The position numbers were made by a program, and so were the translations under genes. From NCBI GenBank assembly GCA_029964075.1, contig CM057147.1, forward strand, positions 13,971,513 to 14,035,512: a stretch of 64,000 nt of DNA. Direction: 5' to 3'. Position 1 is the stretch's first letter. Each line of letters starts with the position of its first letter. The notes beneath the pieces are model-generated. The model searched no databases, was not told the DNA's origin, and worked only from the letters and a program-made list of their open reading frames with translations. Source of the DNA: Patiria pectinifera. Lineage: Eukaryota > Echinodermata > Asteroidea > Valvatida > Asterinidae. This document shows, piece by piece, positions 33,310 through 45,673 of the stretch.

Positions 33310-33876
33310 CTGCAAAGAAAACAGACGAGCAAAAACACCTGTGTTTACTGATCCATTCCCAATGGTATTTAGTCCCTGGTATAGTGCTTTCTAATCAAAG
33401 ATTGAACTGAGAAAAGTCTGCTTGTGTGGTTCATTTTGGGCGGGGAATTTTGTAATGAACTCACAGCATACACTGTACGAAAAAGAAACTGGTAGCTTGA
33501 AACTTCAAACAGGTACATGTACATGTCCGTAACAGAAGCAATTGTCTTTTTGTGTTGGTTTTGCCTATTTACTTCTAATAGAGCTGCGTATTAAAAGTGA
33601 AAATGGCCCCATCCCTGACATATTAAAGTTTCAGACGAGTAACAGAAACACTGGATTTTAATTTTAAAAAATCTTTTCACAAGAGTAATCAATGTTGTTA
33701 ATGCCAGAACTGTATCAGCATTCAAGAAAGGGATCGACTCTCACGGGAAAAAAAAACATGAGAGGATAGGGTTCTAAAGGCTTACTGTTAGTGACGAGTG
33801 GTAGTATATTGTTGATGTACCGGTACATGTATTTTGGTAAGCCATGTATCTGACAAATGTTTGGGGTAGTTGCAGG

Positions 33877-34147
33877 CGGCCAACTTTGAGTAGAACTATA
33901 AGCCTTAACGGCATGAGGTTCAGGGCCCGCTTAAGGGCCCGAACATTTTGGATTCTAGACGCTCTGTGGTGCGATCTGGGGCAATTTCTGACCACTTTAA
34001 CAATTATTTTTTAGCAAAAGATCATCATGTAAACATCATATTCGAGTTTGGAGTCAATTATTTTTAATTTTTTTTAGCGTGGCAAATCCCATGTGGGCGT
34101 GAGAGTGTGGAAATAACCTGAAATGCGTGAGAGTTGGCAGGCCTGAT
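33877..34147. mobile_element. TIR element GCCAACTTT, uninterrupted copy
   Basis: Runs from GGCGGCCAACTTTGAG to GAGAGTTGGCAGGCCTG and is about 270 bp. It contains CCCGCTTAAGGGCCCGAAC, TTCTAGACGCTCTGTGGTGC and the CACTTTAACAATTATTTTTT site where the 24-kb copy carries its insert. Confidence 0.8.
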
Positions 34148-34469
34148 CTGGTACACGGTGCCCTGTGGAGACATGCGCACAATAGGGAACAAAAGATTGT
34201 AAATGTCTCCACAGAGCAATTTCTTTAGGTGAATACATCTCCACAAGGTTATCACGAAATAGATTTCCAAGGTGTGTTGATCCGTCGCAAATTGAAGTAT
34301 TTTATGTAAGGGATATTAAGTCCAATTTCAGCCAAGGAAATTAATTCTGGTTAAAATAGGAGCATTTTGAAAGTACACTTTCAAACTCGAAAACTTTAGT
34401 ACATGAGAACAAAGAAATGACTCCACAAGGATACAAATTTCAGTATGTACATGTAGGTCTCACTCTATT

Positions 34470-36180
34470 CGTGTAAGGACACAATACTGGAGAACAAAAT
34501 AGGGCCTTGTGGATCAAAAATAAAGTTGGTTGTATTTATTTTGTTTCCCTTTCATAATGCCCGACCGGCCTTCCCTCAATAGAAAATAATAATGAGAAGA
34601 TAACTTTTAAAGCATCTTTCCTTTAATAGCAGCTTTATGTTGGTGATAAAGAGAAAGTTAACGTTAGTTACATGGTGTCCACTTCCTGCTTGTAACCAGA
34701 CCATAATTGGCAGAAATGGAGATAATTATAGTTTCTTTATTGCAATATAAGCTATTCATTGCTGAAAATCAAATATTTAGACGATTTTTTTTTTATATAA
34801 TATTTTGTCGCAAATTTAACAAGTGGACACCGTAACTAACGTTAAATAAAATGAGAGATTTAGCTGTTAAACCATTTTAATAGCAGATCAATTGAAAATT
34901 TTATGACCACAGTGTCTCACAGTAAGGACCTCAGAGGGAAATTCATCCATTAAACATTATGTTCCTTTCACGATCTTATATGGACCTCTTTTGACAATCT
35001 CTGTATCAAAATGTTACGTAAGTTACATGTGGACACCACATAGGCCTTCATAATTTACATAACTTTATATTATTATTGAGCCCAAACTGATATTAAATTG
35101 TTGTTCTCCATACTACCAAAGGGACCCATTTAAACTAATAAACAGCAATATTCCACTGGAAAGTTGTTGGTTGGAGATATTAACTATCGTATTATACAAA
35201 GTGCACATTGTAACTAATGCAACTTTGGTGTCCAGCTGTAACTAACGTTAAATCACATGCATGGCATTTTGTACTCCTATTGCTCTGGATATCACAGTAA
35301 ATATTTTAAACTGCTAGATACTCCTTAGAAAGTAATTTGCTCTTCAAAACCATTTAGCTATTATTTACTTTTCTACCCCTGTAGCTATATAGTTACGTTA
35401 GTTACACCATTTAGTGGACACCATTTAACGTTAGTTACATAGTGTAGAATGACTGATTTTTTTTATGTAGATCAAATGTCCTAATAGTGATTAGATATAT
35501 TGGTACACATGTAGAGTACAACATCACTGTTAGAGTATTTGGCCTTCCCTCCTAACACATAATGAATTAGGCATTCATTATGTTGAATAAAAATGGACAC
35601 CAAAGTGGTGACCCACCCTTAAATCTGAATTAAGGAAAGGTCAAGTTTGAAAACTTATGTCATTGTGTATAAAGGAACTGATATTATGCTTCTGAAGACT
35701 CTATCATCTGAAATTACTGTAGGATACACTAAGGAGGGTTTATAAAGACCCCAGTAAATATGCTAAATAGGTGGACACCAAACGTAACTAACGTTAAATA
35801 GTTTATCTGGCGTCCCAGTGCACAAACCAGAAATATTTTGAATACAGGTTACCTGTATTTGTAAAATTCATTCCATTACTAACAACTTCAATACAATATT
35901 AATCTGAGGAAATAAATTGTAAGCGTGTTTTTAATTCATTCAAAAAGGCTTACTTGTTATGTCCCGTTTTTAAGTGGTATTTCGAGGTAAATTTTCACCA
36001 AAATCAAGAATTTTACCACTAAAAAATGAAAATTGTGGATTTTTTTAAACTTTATTTATCCCTTCCTACTTGTACCTAACATGTTAAACCACCAAAACAG
36101 ACTTTACCCAACTATTTAGTTATCAGGAGTGACAACATTGAGTTACACCCTAAAAGTTGCCAGTATTGTGTCCTTACACG
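34470..36180. mobile_element. 1.7-kb TIR element with dispersed GTAACTAACGTTAA motifs
   Basis: GTGTAAGGACACAATACTGG begins the element and its exact reverse complement ends it. Inside, in both orientations, are about eight sites built from GTGGACACC and GTAACTAACGTTAA: 34,658, 34,823, 35,013, 35,201, 35,227, 35,391-35,444 (double), 35,593 and 35,771. The remaining sequence is AT-rich and non-coding. The dispersed motif is most easily read as a protein-binding site, perhaps for a transposase supplied in trans; that is inference. Confidence 0.85.
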
Positions 36181-36609
36181 TGAATATGTCTACATTCAAT
36201 TAATGTGAAACTGTATGTTTTGATCTGCGAATGGTCTGAACTCGTATGATGCGCATGTACATGTATGTGGGCCTTGGTGACTCTTGACTCATCAAAAGAA
36301 AAAACATAACGTTACGTACATGTATTTGTTCGACGAACGTAGCATTCTTTTTACTCCATAGACAAACCATGGCGCCGCGGAAAATCGTATAATGTTTGAA
36401 AAACATGTGAATGATAAAACATGGAGGGAAGGGAGGGAGGGAAGGGATGGAAGAGGGTTTTTTTCGGGATGGGAATTAAAAGAAAAACACATTTTGGGTT
36501 TAAACAACATGTACACGCACAAGGTAAACTATTTACACTGGGATTTACTGAAAAGACAGAATGGATGATTAAAAATAATTTAAAAAAAATTAATTAGTTT
36601 GGTGAACAA

Positions 36610-37092
36610 CTAAGAACAAGTGACTCGAGACTCGGACTCGGACTCAAGGCTTGTGACTCGAGACTCGGACTCAGACTTGAGGCTTGTGACTCGAAACGCG
36701 GACTCGAGGCTTGTGACTGGAGACTCGAACTTGAGGCTTGTGACTCAAGACTCGTACTCGGACTCGAGGCTTGTGACTCGAGACTCGGATTCGAGGCTTG
36801 TGACTCGGGACTCGGACTCGGACTCGAGGCTTGTGACTCCAGACTCGGACTCGAGGCTTGTGACTCGAGACTCGGACTCGGACTCACGGCTTGTGACTTG
36901 AGACTCGGACTCGAGGCTTGTGACTCGGGACTCGGACTTGAGGCTTGTGACACGAGACTCGGACTCAGACTCGAGGCTTGTGACTCGAGACTCGGACTCG
37001 AGGCTTGTGACTCGAGACTTTGACTCGAGGCTTGTGACTCGAGACTTCCACTCGAGGCTTGTGACTCGAGACTCGGACTCGACGTTGATGAC
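36610..37092. repeat. GACTCGGACTCGAGGCTTGT minisatellite
   Basis: About 480 bp of variable-length units (roughly 24-36 bp) built from GACTCGAGACTCGGACTCGAG and GCTTGT. The internal GACTCG hexamer slips in copy number, which explains unit-length variation. CTCGAG is palindromic. Long frames here on both strands are low-complexity artefacts. Confidence 0.93.
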
Positions 37093-38209
37093 TCGACTAC
37101 AACACTGCTCTGAACATGTACCAGTAGTGTGCACTTTCACATGACATTCGTATTTCATTCCAGGTTTCTGTGTCGTTACCTGTCCGTATACGCTACACTG
37201 GTTCTAATGTGATAAAACGAGTTTGCTGACGTGACCCGTTCCCCTGTACCCATCACCACACACGCATGTGATATATGTTTGAAGGTTTCCGAGCCAAATG
37301 ATGCCGGTCCCCATGCTCCGTGCATTACATGTGGCAGGCAGGCGTCTGTCCCGTTTTTCCGACTGACTAGGTACAAGTTTGCTTTGCACTCTGGCGGAAA
37401 CATAATTTGCCCGATTATGAGTCCTGTTTCCGTGGCTGCGGTGCCGAGCAAGTAAACCAATTAAAATCAATGCTCTTTTGGAATGGAGGAGAGACAAGAA
37501 GGCTAGAGGTAGGTGGGCTGAGGTATAACGCAAACGTGCTACAGACACAAAAGGTCAAATGTGAATAGAAAAACATACGAATACGAAGGATGGGCCAGGA
37601 TTTACATAAATTTACAAACTTGAATGTGGCAATAAATGTACATGTGTACTTGCAGAATTCAGCAGACTGTGATAGAAAATGAGACTGTGTCGCATTCATC
37701 TGTTCTCCCCTCCCAAATTTATCACCTTCTTTTACCCTGTTCACAGAAAACGCTCATGCGTTTGCTCCTTTCTCCTCGTAACCCACCCCCCCCCCTTTTT
37801 TTTGTCCAATTCGGGCGATTCACAATACAGTGCGCCACCAAGAGTTTGCCACGGAGAGTTCAATTTTCCCAGTGCATTGTGGGAGATGGTCGACAAATTT
37901 GCAGAGCGGGACATTTGAAAGTGTTTGCTTTTCTGGTCATTAGATTCGTAAGCGTATGATTTTGAGGATCTGTTTGCCCTTTTCTTTTCTTGTTATCAAT
38001 GTGGTGGGTTTTTTTTAAGGTCTGAACGTATACATGTATATGCCCCAATCTATAACGAATTAGCTTAAGTTGTCTAGTGAGAGTGTGTGACACTCATTCA
38101 AATGGGCCATGTTTTGTGGACCGTAAACTTTGAAAATGGACTCTCTATGGCAAATTCTTGGTGGCGCACTGCATTGTGAATCACCCGAATTAGCCACCAT
38201 CAAATTCCT
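37093..38209. other. Intronic sequence, no supported gene
   Basis: Mixed-composition sequence inside the 30.5-kb syntaxin intron. Short frames near 37,176-37,744 have no recognisable motifs or splice support. A C-run lies near 37,787. Confidence 0.4.
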
Positions 38210-38703
38210 TTGTTCGTTCATCTACCTGTACTCCTTGTACCCCATTCCCTGTGATCTCACCCACACAGGTTTGTTCCCTTATTAATCCCTCTTGGTCTGT
38301 CCCCTATTTAATCTGTCATTTGTTTGTCCTACTCCATTCCCTGTGATCTTCACCCACACTGGTGTATCCCCTCAATAATCCCTCCTAATCCCAATATGTC
38401 CCCTATTTAATCTGTCCTTTGATCCTTCATCTACAGTACCTGTACTCTTATCCATTTGATCTTCACCCACTTGGCTTGTCCCCTAATTAATCCCTTGTGG
38501 TCTGTCCTCCATTTTATCCATCCTTTGTTTGTCCTTTCCCTGTGATCAGCATCACCCACAGTGGTTTGTCCCCTAATTAATCCCTCTTGGTCTGACCCCT
38601 ATTTAATCTGTCCTTTGTTCCTTCATCTACCTGAACTCCTATCCGTTTGATCTTCACTGACTTGGTTTGTCCCCTAATTAATCCCTCTTGGTCTGTTCCC
38701 TAT
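38210..38703. repeat. About 100-bp tandem array, left part
   Basis: Units contain CCCCTAATTAATCCCTCTTG, GTCCCCTATTTAATCTGTCC and TTTGATCTTCACCCAC with 85-115-bp spacing. The array is broken at 38,704 by a transposon and resumes at 40,749. Confidence 0.85.
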
Positions 38704-39267
38704 CAGCCATTCCATGTAAGGGTCATCACCAAACTCAAAAATTGAAGTGAAAGGAATAAATGTTTGTCAGTTATATTTGATAAGAGGAATATTGAAACCA
38801 TCTAAATCTCAAAAGATTTTTAAAAATAAATCATTTGATTTAAAGTTTCAGCCTCCTGAACATGGATGAATTTTGTGGGCAAAACGGCGGGTCAGGGGTA
38901 TAAATCACAAACTGAGGAAGTAATTGAAGCTCATTCATAAGATTGTGATTTATCTGCATACATTTGGTAGCTATTCCAGTCTATTTGATAAAACATTGAG
39001 AATTTTTCCAAATGTCTTCAGCATTTTCCCACTATTTCATCATGAAAACACCCTCAAAAATATGTCACGCGAGTCACAAAAAAGGGCTTTTTTTCAGATT
39101 ACTTAATAACTAGAGAGGGATTCAGCTAGTGTTTGATATTTGTAAATGAAATAGTGGTGGTCTATCAATAAAAGTATGAATATTCTTATTTGCTCTACAT
39201 TCCTTGTAGAAAAAACTATCTCAAGAATGTCACGCGAGTCACACAAGATGTATGTCACGCGAGTCAC

Positions 39268-39641
39268 CAGGGGCGGATCCAGGAATTTTTGCAGGGGGGG
39301 GGGGGTTTCATCAGCCCAAAAATCTGAAAATGTACACACGTTTTTTTCTCCGGACACTTGGCCTCCGTAAAATCAAAAACTGGAGGGGGCTGGTACCAAT
39401 TTCAATCGGGGGTGTTGTTCAAATTCGACGATTTTTAACACATTACAGAATGGTGTACCGTATTTTGAACAGGCGGACATTAGACCAGTATAATTTTTTG
39501 GGGGATGTCACAGCAGAGGGGGGGGGGGGGTTTCAACTAATTTTTTTAAGGAATTTGTATGAGAATTTTTTTTTTTTACTGAGCTGGGGGGGGGGGAGGG
39601 GTTTGACCCCCCCCCAAAAAAACCCTCAGGATCCGCGCCTG
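39268..39641. mobile_element. CAGGGGCGGATCC element nested in the motif element
   Basis: Starts CAGGGGCGGATCC and ends GGATCCGCGCCTG, with long G and C homopolymers subterminally. It is flanked by GTCAC (39,263-39,267 and 39,642-39,646), a five-base target duplication taken from a TGTCACGCGAGTCAC motif. I recognise the GGGGCGGATCCAGG terminus as common in animal genomes, from memory only. Confidence 0.85.
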
Positions 39642-39787
39642 GTCACAAGCGAAGCCACGAATGTTTCATTTACATGTAATACAAAGAAACAATGCCATAT
39701 TAAATTATAGAATTGGAATTAAGTCTTTAATTTAAGCATTAGTTATGTAACAAGAAATTGAATCAGTTTTTTACAAATGTATATATA

Positions 39788-39978
39788 CAGTCGAGTCTCG
39801 TTAATACAAACTCGTTCGGACCTAGCCAAATAGTTTGTTATATCAGAAATTTGGTTTAAGAGGAACATAAGTCCCATTCATTGTGCACATAATTTAATGC
39901 ACAGTTGGGACTAAGGCTTTATGTTTGTTATAACCAGAATTTTGTATTAACAGAGTTTGTACCAACGAGATTCGACTG
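39788..39978. mobile_element. pogo/Tigger-like MITE
   Basis: CAGTCGAGTCTCGTT is mirrored by AACGAGATTCGACTG, flanked by TA on both sides. The ends CAGTCGA-CTCG and TA duplication fit pogo/Tigger-type Tc1/mariner elements. 191 bp, non-coding. A decayed half-copy (ACAGTCGAACTCGGCCAGAC) begins at 41,321. Confidence 0.82.
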
Positions 39979-40748
39979 TACTGTATACATTCCTATACAA
40001 CTGCATCATTAATTGCAGCTCTTACCTTTTAAGGAAACTGTGACTCTACATGACCAAGAATTACAACTGTTTTCCTGAAATAATCACCCGTGGATTGATG
40101 ACATCACTTCGTAACTTAAATTCCAAAACATTTTTTTGTCTCCATGTCATTGTTAAGGATATTGTGTTTAAACCAGATTTCCACCCCAACATTTGCCAAA
40201 GTAAAGGGATACATAGCAGTTTTCACACTCTTTCATAAGGTATTCACAGGTAAATCATTTTTATTAATATAATATTATGATTTGATTTGTTATACTAAAA
40301 TTACATTTATAATGTGAAAGTGAAAAGCTACTGTGTCACGCGAGTCACGCATTTGTGTCACGCGAGTCACATTTTCTTCAGGCTATTTCTTACAACGAGG
40401 GATATTTGGCACAATACAACTTATGCATGTATTGGGTGAGGGTATTAAGTTCTAAGTTCAGTAAGAATAATTTTTAGAACACTGGTAGATCCATAGGAAA
40501 AGCTATTTGAATCAAGGGATGTAAAAAATCCCTTTTTCTATCCTGTCACACGAGTCACGTCAAAGAAACTGTGATACATGAAAAAATAGCGATGTTAAAG
40601 TAATCATATAAAAACTAAACCATAGATTCACAATGCCCTGACTCAAATACATGCTAATTTGAGTTGAATAAATGCCAGGTTAACAACAGTAATGCATTAA
40701 AACTTTACATTTTGTTCAAATGTCACGCGAGTCACCATGGAATGGCTG

Positions 40749-40890
40749 ACATTTAATTCGTCCTTTGTTCGTTTATCTACCTGCACTCCTATCCCTTTGG
40801 TCTTCACCCACATTGGTGTATCCCCCAATTAATCCCTCTTTATCTGTCCACTATTTAATTTGTCTTTTGTTCATTCTTCTACTAATCCCC
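40749..40890. repeat. About 100-bp tandem array, right part
   Basis: Resumes with ATTTAATTCGTCCTTTGTTC and CCCCCAATTAATCCCTCTTT, the same unit as 38,210-38,703. Confidence 0.82.
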
Positions 40891-43329
40891 TTTGATCTTG
40901 CCTCTTCTGTATTTCTCCTCCCAATACTGCGTGCCTGCATACCGGTACTTGTTTCTTGTACCTCTGTCATTTCGCCCCTGAAGAAGATCTTGTTAAGATC
41001 GGTACATCAGGCCACCTTAATTTTTTGCATTTGGATACCAATGGACCATGTCAAACCTGCTACCGGTATATTCCAAACTTGGATATTGTGGTCACATGAT
41101 GCTGATTTTCAGCAAACTGTTGTATTCTGCACAATTAATTGCTGAAATATGGCTAGTTTGGAAGCATTCACATTTTGCGTTCAATGCGGGCAAAATAACA
41201 TTAGAAAAACATTTACACATCTAGAGGTATCGGTATTTATTTTGCCTGTCAGATGTCAGCTGGCATGACATCACAGGTCACATGGTCTCAACGTTCATTA
41301 TCCGCATTTGTACTTAGTACAGTCGAACTCGGCCAGACCTAGCAGAAGTGTTTGTTTTAATACGTAGAGCACTACATTTATGAATCCACTGGCATCGGCC
41401 AATTATTTTCCTCCATCCATTTACATGTCCTTTCTATCTACGTTTACAGTAGGCATGACATGTGGTTTACGTTGTAACTGCCAAAATCCCACCAACCATA
41501 ATAAACATGCACTTAATTTCCTGAAGGATGCACATGTACATACATACACGTGCAAGTCGTATTGCATTTCCCAAGGAATTCCCGCATACACGTATTTACA
41601 TGTGCATATACATGTACATGTACATGCACATGTACACGGCATAAGAAAAATCTTTCAAGTTGCCAGCTGACGTCTTCGCAATCATGAAAAATTAATGGCG
41701 CGTTTGTTCTGTTGACTGCACCGCCAGTGGGTCAATGCAACGCACCCCTGCATGCATAATGTCCTCCAATGCTGGTACGTACCGTACCGTGCACGCCAGT
41801 ACATGTATTTTAATTCCAATCAGCCAGGGTATTGTATCATGCATAAATGCACGTTATATTGCCAACTGTTCTACATGTACATGTATGTGTAGCAGAGCTA
41901 CGGTATCTATGCCACTAAGTACCGGTACTATAGTAGTGTGGGGTACCCACATGAATACATGAAAATATGAAGAAAAAAATGAAGAGTTTATGTATCAAGA
42001 CTGTACATCCACAAGTACCGTACCAGTACATGTACATGTACATGTACAGACGCCCCGGAGTACACGTACCGGATAAACATGTACAGTGTTATACGTGAAA
42101 CATGCATGTTGTACGTGTACCATGCATAATTTTACGTTATTTTATTGTATCATGCATGTACATGTATTTGCCAACTAGGCCTATATCTCCCATAATATCA
42201 TTATATAAACAGACAAGTGCATAATTAAAGCACTATGTACCGGTACAACAGTACATGTATGTCACAAATACATGTACATGTACCATATACATGTACATGT
42301 GTATTAGCTTATGTATACAGCCTACCAGTACATGTACATATACGTACGCGTACGAGTACAAGTACATTACATTAACATGTACATGTATGAAGATGTTCAT
42401 GAACAAATAGTGGTCAGAATCGAGTCGGAAAAAAGACGTACACATCATGCCAAATATGGTTCAAAATTCAAAAATAAATTGCCACAAAAGACAAATTTGA
42501 CATTTTACAGGCACTGTGTTCTGTACACCTGTGTTCACTATATTCATTTATTAAAACAATGAAGAAATCGGTCATGATACATAAACCTTTAAACTCGGTA
42601 CGACGTCTACATGTGTGTACATGTACGAGTACATACATGTACCGTGTACCGGTACGTACATGTATGTCAAACTTTCCAGGCACATGGCTGGTTATAGAAT
42701 TCCCAAAAGTTTAATCCAAAAATTAAACGAGATGAAATCAAAGTTCAATTCAAATCCCATCAGGATTTCTCTAAGCACCCTGCTTAAAATCCAACAACTA
42801 CAATATTACATGAAGATATATTTTCATCCCTCCTCAATATAATAAAAACATAATTCCAACCAAAACTGCATTTTAGTAGGATTCCACTGGATGTAGCAAG
42901 ATTTTGGGATTTTCATCAGAAACTTGGAAAGGTTCATTCCATTGCTGAGACTTTAACATCAGAAATGACTTCCAGGTGTTCTCCATTCTAAGATGTAGGT
43001 CAAGAAAGGAAGGTGTGAACTGATTATGTTTGTTGGTCAATCGCAGCATGTAATCTATCACCAATGTGAATACACTAATACCTGACAGACAAACCTTTGG
43101 CTGTTGTGTACATTATGTACATGTACATTGTACATGTATGTGATGTGATGAGTAATGTCTATCTGGAAACGCTAAGTGTTGGTACATCTGCATCATCTTC
43201 CTGTATGCACGTAAATGTAATGACTAATGTACATGTACATGTGCATGTATAAAAAAAAAGGCAACTGTTGTCTGCTGTGATGTACACACGTAGGCCATGA
43301 CGTTTTGTGTATGTATCCAAGGGCTTTTA
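40891..43329. repeat. Intronic stretch rich in (TACATG)n and TACCGGTA words
   Basis: Dense self-complementary simple repeats at about 41,590-41,640, 42,022-42,060, 42,240-42,372, 42,608-42,668 and 43,110-43,240, mixing TACATG, CCGGTA and CGTACG. No gene is supported; short frames here are Cys/Thr/His/Val-rich translations of the repeat. Confidence 0.75.
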
Positions 43330-43698
43330 GGCCCCCCCAAAAAGTCTCCGGTTTCTGGTATGCGCGCGCGTCGCCGTAGCCATGCGCGTCGGCAAAATGA
43401 AAAAGGTTTTTTTTTCAATGAAAGATGATGTCTCAAAACCGCCAAACTCATTGGTTTGACTGGAATCCTGCTGCTGCACAATTTTAACTTGTTTTTAGAT
43501 TGGGTTATGGTCGAGAATAAGCTTTATGTGGCCTCTCTGGACTCCCATATATTTGCATTAAGTTTAGTCGGGCACCATTTGCAGTCATCAGCAAACATTT
43601 GAAGCAAAAAAATCAGGTAAAAAAAAAAAAAAGCCGCGTCGCCGCACCACTTTTTGGGCAAGCTCCATACCAGAAACCGGAGACTTTTTTTTTTGGCC
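43330..43698. mobile_element. TIR element GGCC...AGTCTCCGGTTTCTGG
   Basis: AAGTCTCCGGTTTCTGGTAT and ATACCAGAAACCGGAGACTT are inverted arms of about 30 bp with the outer GGCCC / GGCC. CpG-rich next to the arms (GCGCGCGCGTCGCCG; GCCGCGTCGCCGC). 369 bp, non-coding. Confidence 0.75.
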
Positions 43699-43762
43699 TT
43701 AAGCGACCTTTTTACATCAAAAACCCTGAAACATTTCGGCTGTCCTTTTTTTTTTTTAAACA

Positions 43763-44344
43763 TTAAATGGGCACTGCGTCCTGAAATCCCCCCAAAATGT
43801 CATGTTTTGGATTGTTTACTTATCCTATTTCAAACATCTTGTTGAAATAGGTTGAAAAGAAACCAACCTAATGTCTTACCGTTCCTCAAAAAAGACGGAA
43901 AAAACCTGATTGTTTTCATCGCGTCCACACGACCTACCGGTAGTATGATACACGTATTTCCTGTCGTTTTCACACAATGTGCGATGCATGTTGAATGTGT
44001 CTAGTATTGCACACGTACACAGCACCGTGCTAACGAACAGCGGTGACCAATCACCAATGCACAAAATGTGATTTCTCACACGTCCGCAAAAGGCGAACCC
44101 TTCATTACAGCTGGAATCACAAAGTAGCACGAACAGCCCGACTTTTTGGGATCACAAAAGTGGACCCCGAAAGTTGTTCTCGCACGATCATAACACAAGA
44201 ATACTACAAAAGTGCCCAGTTTTTGAAGGATAGTTGTGTGGATGTTTATATCCTACTTTTAAGATTCTTTCCAATTAACATCATTTCGTTCAAAACGCAT
44301 TTTGTAGCCCAATTAGGCGTATTCCAGGACTTAGTGTCCCTTTA
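43763..44344. mobile_element. TTAA MITE, GGGCACTGCGTCCTG family, copy 1
   Basis: Begins TTAAATGGGCACTGCGTCCT and ends TTCCAGGACTTAGTGTCCCT, the outer inverted repeats. Interior blocks TCACACGTCCGCAAAAGGCG and GCACGAACAGCCCGA are shared, in reverse, with 61,333-61,894. The element is non-coding and its right TTAA is mutated. Confidence 0.85.
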
Positions 44345-45143
44345 TTTTATACAAGTGATGAATTTGGTAAACAGCCTCTATTTTTACCAACGGGTTTTAA
44401 ATACGGTAGCAAATTCTCTTCCGCAGTGGTGAAAGCATAAATAGGGCTGTCCGACTCCCGAATATCGCACGCTGATACCGCGTGGTACAGACTGTGACGG
44501 TCATTAAGCATTGCTGGTGCACACGACTTAAAATTCTCCATTTTTGATTCTTAAAATCATCAGCCTTAAATGATTTTCCTTTAATTAATTAAAGCAACTG
44601 CACAAGCAAGTGGCTCAAAAGTATTTGGTACATAAATAAGTATGATATACGTCTTCATCTAGTCAGCAAAAAAATGTAAACAACTTTTTCCCAGCACACA
44701 ATGTACCGGTATCATAATGTACCCTATTTTGAAATGGCATGTAATTGGAAGCAGACTTTTTTTTTCTTGAACTTAGAGTTGGACAACATCATTTACGCAA
44801 ATTATAGGCTTTTGACGAAACAATTTCCAAGTTTTTATTGACATTATTTTGCATGGCCACAAGATTGCTCGGTGCTTTCCCGTGCACACGTGTACACCAT
44901 GCAACTGTTAATAGCACTTTGGCTGGGCTGGTTGCCTGGCAACCCCCCCATGTACCATAACTACTGCCCAACATTAATAAATTGATTGTCAAGGTTATGG
45001 TCCAACTGGCTGTGATCATAATCATTATTGTAATTGATAATGTCAACACCCTTTACAATGCCGAACAATTACATTTTGAATCGTCTTTGAGCTCCAATGA
45101 CGGCGTGAACATTTTAATTTCAGAGTAATATCATACACACATA

Positions 45144-45673
45144 CAGGGTGAGTAAAAAACAAACGAAACCCAAAAATGTGGCAGGGCAAATTTTTCAATG
45201 AAGTGTTGCCAGTAGCACTTTCAAAATCTAGGATATGAACGCCCACTTAGTAAGCTTTCTTTTAGTACAAGAATCATTCAAATCACTCATGTACTTTTCA
45301 AGTTACAGAATTTTGAACACGAACACCGTTTAAAAGTTCTGTCCACAGATCACAAAAAAATGTAAACTTGTATTCTTTCAGTAAAACGAAAACAATTCTC
45401 ATACATGTCATAGGGATGCATGTGAATTGTTTTCGTTTTGCTGAAAGAACACTTACCTTTTTTTGTGATCCGTGGACAGAACTTTAAAACGGTGTTTGTG
45501 TTCAAAATTCCGTAACTTGAAAAGTACATGAGTGATTTGAATGATTCTTGTACTAAAAGAAAGCTCATTGATTGGGCTTTCATATCCTAGATTTTGAAAG
45601 TGCTACAGGCAAAACTTCATTCAAAAATTGGTCCTACCATTTGGGTTTCGCTTTTTTTTTCTTACCCACCCTG
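45144..45673. mobile_element. 530-bp fold-back element with TA duplication
   Basis: The whole element is two near-complete inverted arms of about 255 bp: CAGGGTGAGTAAAAAACAAA at one end and TTACCCACCCTG at the other, with CATGTACTTTTCAAGTTACA mirrored by TGTAACTTGAAAAGTACATG apart from small changes, and TCGTTTTACTG/CAGCAAAACGA-type pairs near the centre (about 45,405). TA flanks both ends, as for Tc1/mariner-type MITEs. Confidence 0.85.

Larger units (their letters stand above)
38704..40748. mobile_element. 2.0-kb TIR element with TGTCACGCGAGTCAC motifs
   Basis: Ends CAGCCATTCCATG and CATGGAATGGCTG are inverted repeats, and the flanks are two halves of one tandem array. The motif TGTCACGCGAGTCAC occurs at 39,063, 39,228, 39,253, 40,334, 40,356 and 40,721, with a one-base variant at 40,544; the last true copy abuts the right TIR. 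The motif is a direct repeat GTCAC-n4-GTCAC, and all copies read in the same orientation. No transposase is encoded. Two MITEs (39,268-39,641 and 39,788-39,978) have landed inside. Confidence 0.87.

Noticed and set aside
36594..37158. Ser-rich ORFs on both strands
   Set aside because: Translations of the GACTCG minisatellite with no start context or splice support.
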